Assembly (NCBI RefSeq): GCF_024362695.1
Contig: NC_065413.1
Location: forward strand, 14,729,511-14,793,510
Direction of reading: 5' to 3'
From: Pectinophora gossypiella
Lineage: Eukaryota > Arthropoda > Insecta > Lepidoptera > Gelechiidae
DNA length: 64,000 nucleotides
Below the pieces are notes generated by a model that saw only the letters and a list, made by a program, of their open reading frames with translations, made no database searches and was not told the DNA's origin. Below are positions 63,001 to 64,000 of the stretch, piece by piece; positions within the stretch are counted from its first letter, which is position 1, and each line of letters starts with the position of its first letter. The translations under genes were made by a program, and so were the position numbers.

Positions 63001-63905
63001 AAAAGGTAACAATGTATGTATTGCGGGTAGAAGGAGGCTTTACATTTCACAATTTGTCCAACCCACCAATACAGGCTGTTAGTGACATCGTAACGAAAAC
63101 TTTGAAGGATAATTCGGACCATAATTCTGGTAAAATATCAAGTCGAATTTTCCGTCGCGAAAGTACAGAACTGAAAATAATTTAAAAAATCAATAAGCGT
63201 GAATTTTCGGCGGAAAATTCCACTTGATTTGATATTAACTCAGAATCGTGGTCTAAACCATCCCCCTCAGTATTCGTTATGGTGTCACTAACACCCATAC
63301 ATACTTGTATGGCTGCCTGTACGTACTTGTGCGGGGTGTAAGTGACATCGTAACAAATACTGAGGGGGATGATTCAGCTCATTATTCTGAGTTAATATCA
63401 AGTGGAACTTTCCATTTTTTATGTATAAATTGGCCCTGATTCCTGCAGACACCTAATTTTATGTAAGAGTTATGATTGAGCCGCCAAAGGCCCCTGACAT
63501 GGCTTATATAATGACTACATACTTACATCAGTAAATAGTAACCGTGATCAACGGCTTAACGTGCCTTCCGAAGCACAGATCATCTTACTTTCGGACAATC
63601 AGGTGATCAGCCTGTAATGTCTTAACTAAACTAGGGTTCACAAAGTGATTTTTGTGTTATGTCCCCACTGGGATTCGAACCCGGGGCCTCGGGATCGTAA
63701 GCCCAACGCTCAACCACTGGACCACGGAGGCCGCCTCATATAGGTGCCCCTCTTTGCCCCTTATAGGTGCGTACGAAGGAGGAGAGTATTCGCGGGAACA
63801 TGCGACAGTACGGCTCGCAGGCGCGGTACCTCGACGTGGTCGTGAGCGACTTCTCACGTCCCCTCTGGCGGGACTCGCTCCTCTTCGACGCTATTATCAC
63901 TGATC
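60068..63905 (+). CDS. TRMT11: tRNA (guanine(10)-N2)-methyltransferase TRMT11, 5' six exons
   Basis: Exons 60068-60124, 60201-60587, 61117-61251, 61980-62169, 62932-63005 and 63767-63905 join in frame to 327 codons plus one base; the donor at 63906 shows that the gene continues off the right edge. TRMT11, with TRMT112, methylates N2 of G10 in many cytosolic tRNAs. The start MWRRYLLWFAQEHVDFR, the N-terminal THUMP-containing region, FFGKWVADGQRDLI, IGNTSMDAQLAFIMAN and the SAM-binding motif DPFVGSGS (about residues 240-247) all match. Residues near 325 are DAIITD followed by a split codon, so the catalytic DPPY motif must be encoded by the next exon outside the window. Human TRMT11 is 463 aa, so about 70% is present. 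Confidence 0.95.
60615..61100. other. TRMT11 intron 2, nothing recognised
   Basis: Simple AT-rich intron sequence. No repeat family of this window and no RNA gene signature. Confidence 0.45.
61550..61695 (-). pseudogene. LINE polymerase C-terminal scrap
   Basis: The minus strand reads RRLVDRELKTLSMSWEQATE then AAKDREEWKSVIR, typical of the end of a lepidopteran LINE polymerase. It is in TRMT11 intron 3. GGTCGCCAGGTCTCTTT at 46452 is another trace of the same family. Confidence 0.6.
62240..62930. other. TRMT11 intron 4, mostly unassigned
   Basis: A short inverted pair is present (GCCCCCGCGGCATAG at about 62202 and TGCCGCGGGGGCAGAATA at about 62458), with arms continuing as GCATTTGCTGCGTCTATTGG in the right copy. 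It may mark a degraded 260-270 bp MITE. Confidence 0.45.
63075..63420. mobile_element. MITE2 copy and adjacent half copy
   Basis: A full copy runs from GCTGTTAGTGACATCGTAAC (about 63076) to TTATGGTGTCACTAACACCC (about 63297). A left half follows at 63334-63420 (GGGGTGTAAGTGACATCGTA ... ATATCAAGTGGAACTTTCC). A MITE1 end (TGGCCCTGATTCCTGCAGAC) is attached at 63430. Confidence 0.8.
63472..63732 (-). mobile_element. SINE-C, antisense copy next to TRMT11 exon 6
   Basis: The head is at the right (complement of CCACTGGACCACGGAGGCC, B-box GGTTCGAATCCCAG). The body goes leftward to AGCCGCCAAAGGCCCCTG. Only 34 bases separate it from the exon 6 acceptor, including the pyrimidine tract. Confidence 0.88.
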
Positions 63906-63924
63906 GTGAGTTGGAATATTTTCA

Positions 63925-64000
63925 ATATTATTTTATAATATTAAAGACCTTCACGAAGCGCGTGGCCAATTGTTGGTCAGCAAAAATTTTGTATCGATCG
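63925..64000 (+). pseudogene. LINE polymerase C-terminal scrap at window edge
   Basis: AAAGACCTTCACGAAGCGCG, TGGCCAATTGTTGGTCAGCA and AAAATTTTGTATCGATCG parallel the end of the fragment at 47120-47190. It begins about 20 bases after the TRMT11 exon 6 donor. Confidence 0.6.

Overview
This is intron-rich eukaryotic nuclear DNA from an insect, most likely a moth or butterfly. The evidence is conserved animal proteins split into many short exons with GT-AG introns, an AT-rich background, and introns and spacers packed with tRNA-headed SINEs, palindromic MITEs, hAT elements and RTE/CR1/Jockey-type LINE fragments of the kind common in Lepidoptera. There is no prokaryotic or viral gene organisation.

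Layout. About 0.4-13.4 kb, minus strand: a RING plus C2H2 zinc-finger gene in seven exons, open at the left window edge. About 14.5-17.8 kb, plus: Elongin-B (start codon alone on its first exon). About 17.8-25.0 kb: a spacer of repeats and unassigned AT-rich DNA. About 25.0-33.2 kb, plus: Peter Pan/PPAN ribosome-biogenesis factor, ten exons, ending in a decapeptide repeat tail. About 35.3-56.6 kb, minus: MCM3 replicative-helicase subunit, sixteen exons. About 57.0-59.5 kb, plus: an OVCA2-type serine hydrolase, divergent from MCM3 across a 387 bp spacer with two E2F-type sites. About 60.1 kb to the right edge, plus: TRMT11 tRNA guanine-10 N2-methyltransferase, six exons in the window, cut just before its catalytic DPPY motif.

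The genes are housekeeping functions (transcription elongation/ubiquitin ligase adaptor, ribosome assembly, replication licensing, hydrolase, tRNA methylation) and do not form one pathway. All reconstructed exon chains keep frame through canonical splice sites, so I regard the five named genes as well supported.

The most interesting material is in the transposable elements. The last intron of MCM3 carries two copies of a SINE-like element in opposite orientation, each with its own 12-13 bp target duplication and poly-A tail. One copy is interrupted by an apparently complete two-ORF non-LTR retrotransposon (36879-41213) with an 8 bp target duplication. That retrotransposon's second ORF has no usable AUG but is open in the -1 frame exactly at a canonical A AAA AAC slippery heptamer that abuts the ORF1 stop codon, which predicts an ORF1-ORF2 fusion by programmed -1 frameshifting. 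Other notable structures are four hAT-type elements with 8 bp (one near-perfect) target duplications, a 536 bp-armed foldback element holding a transposon-protein fragment, a partial tandem duplication of an MCM3 exon, and several element-in-element insertions that can be ordered in time.
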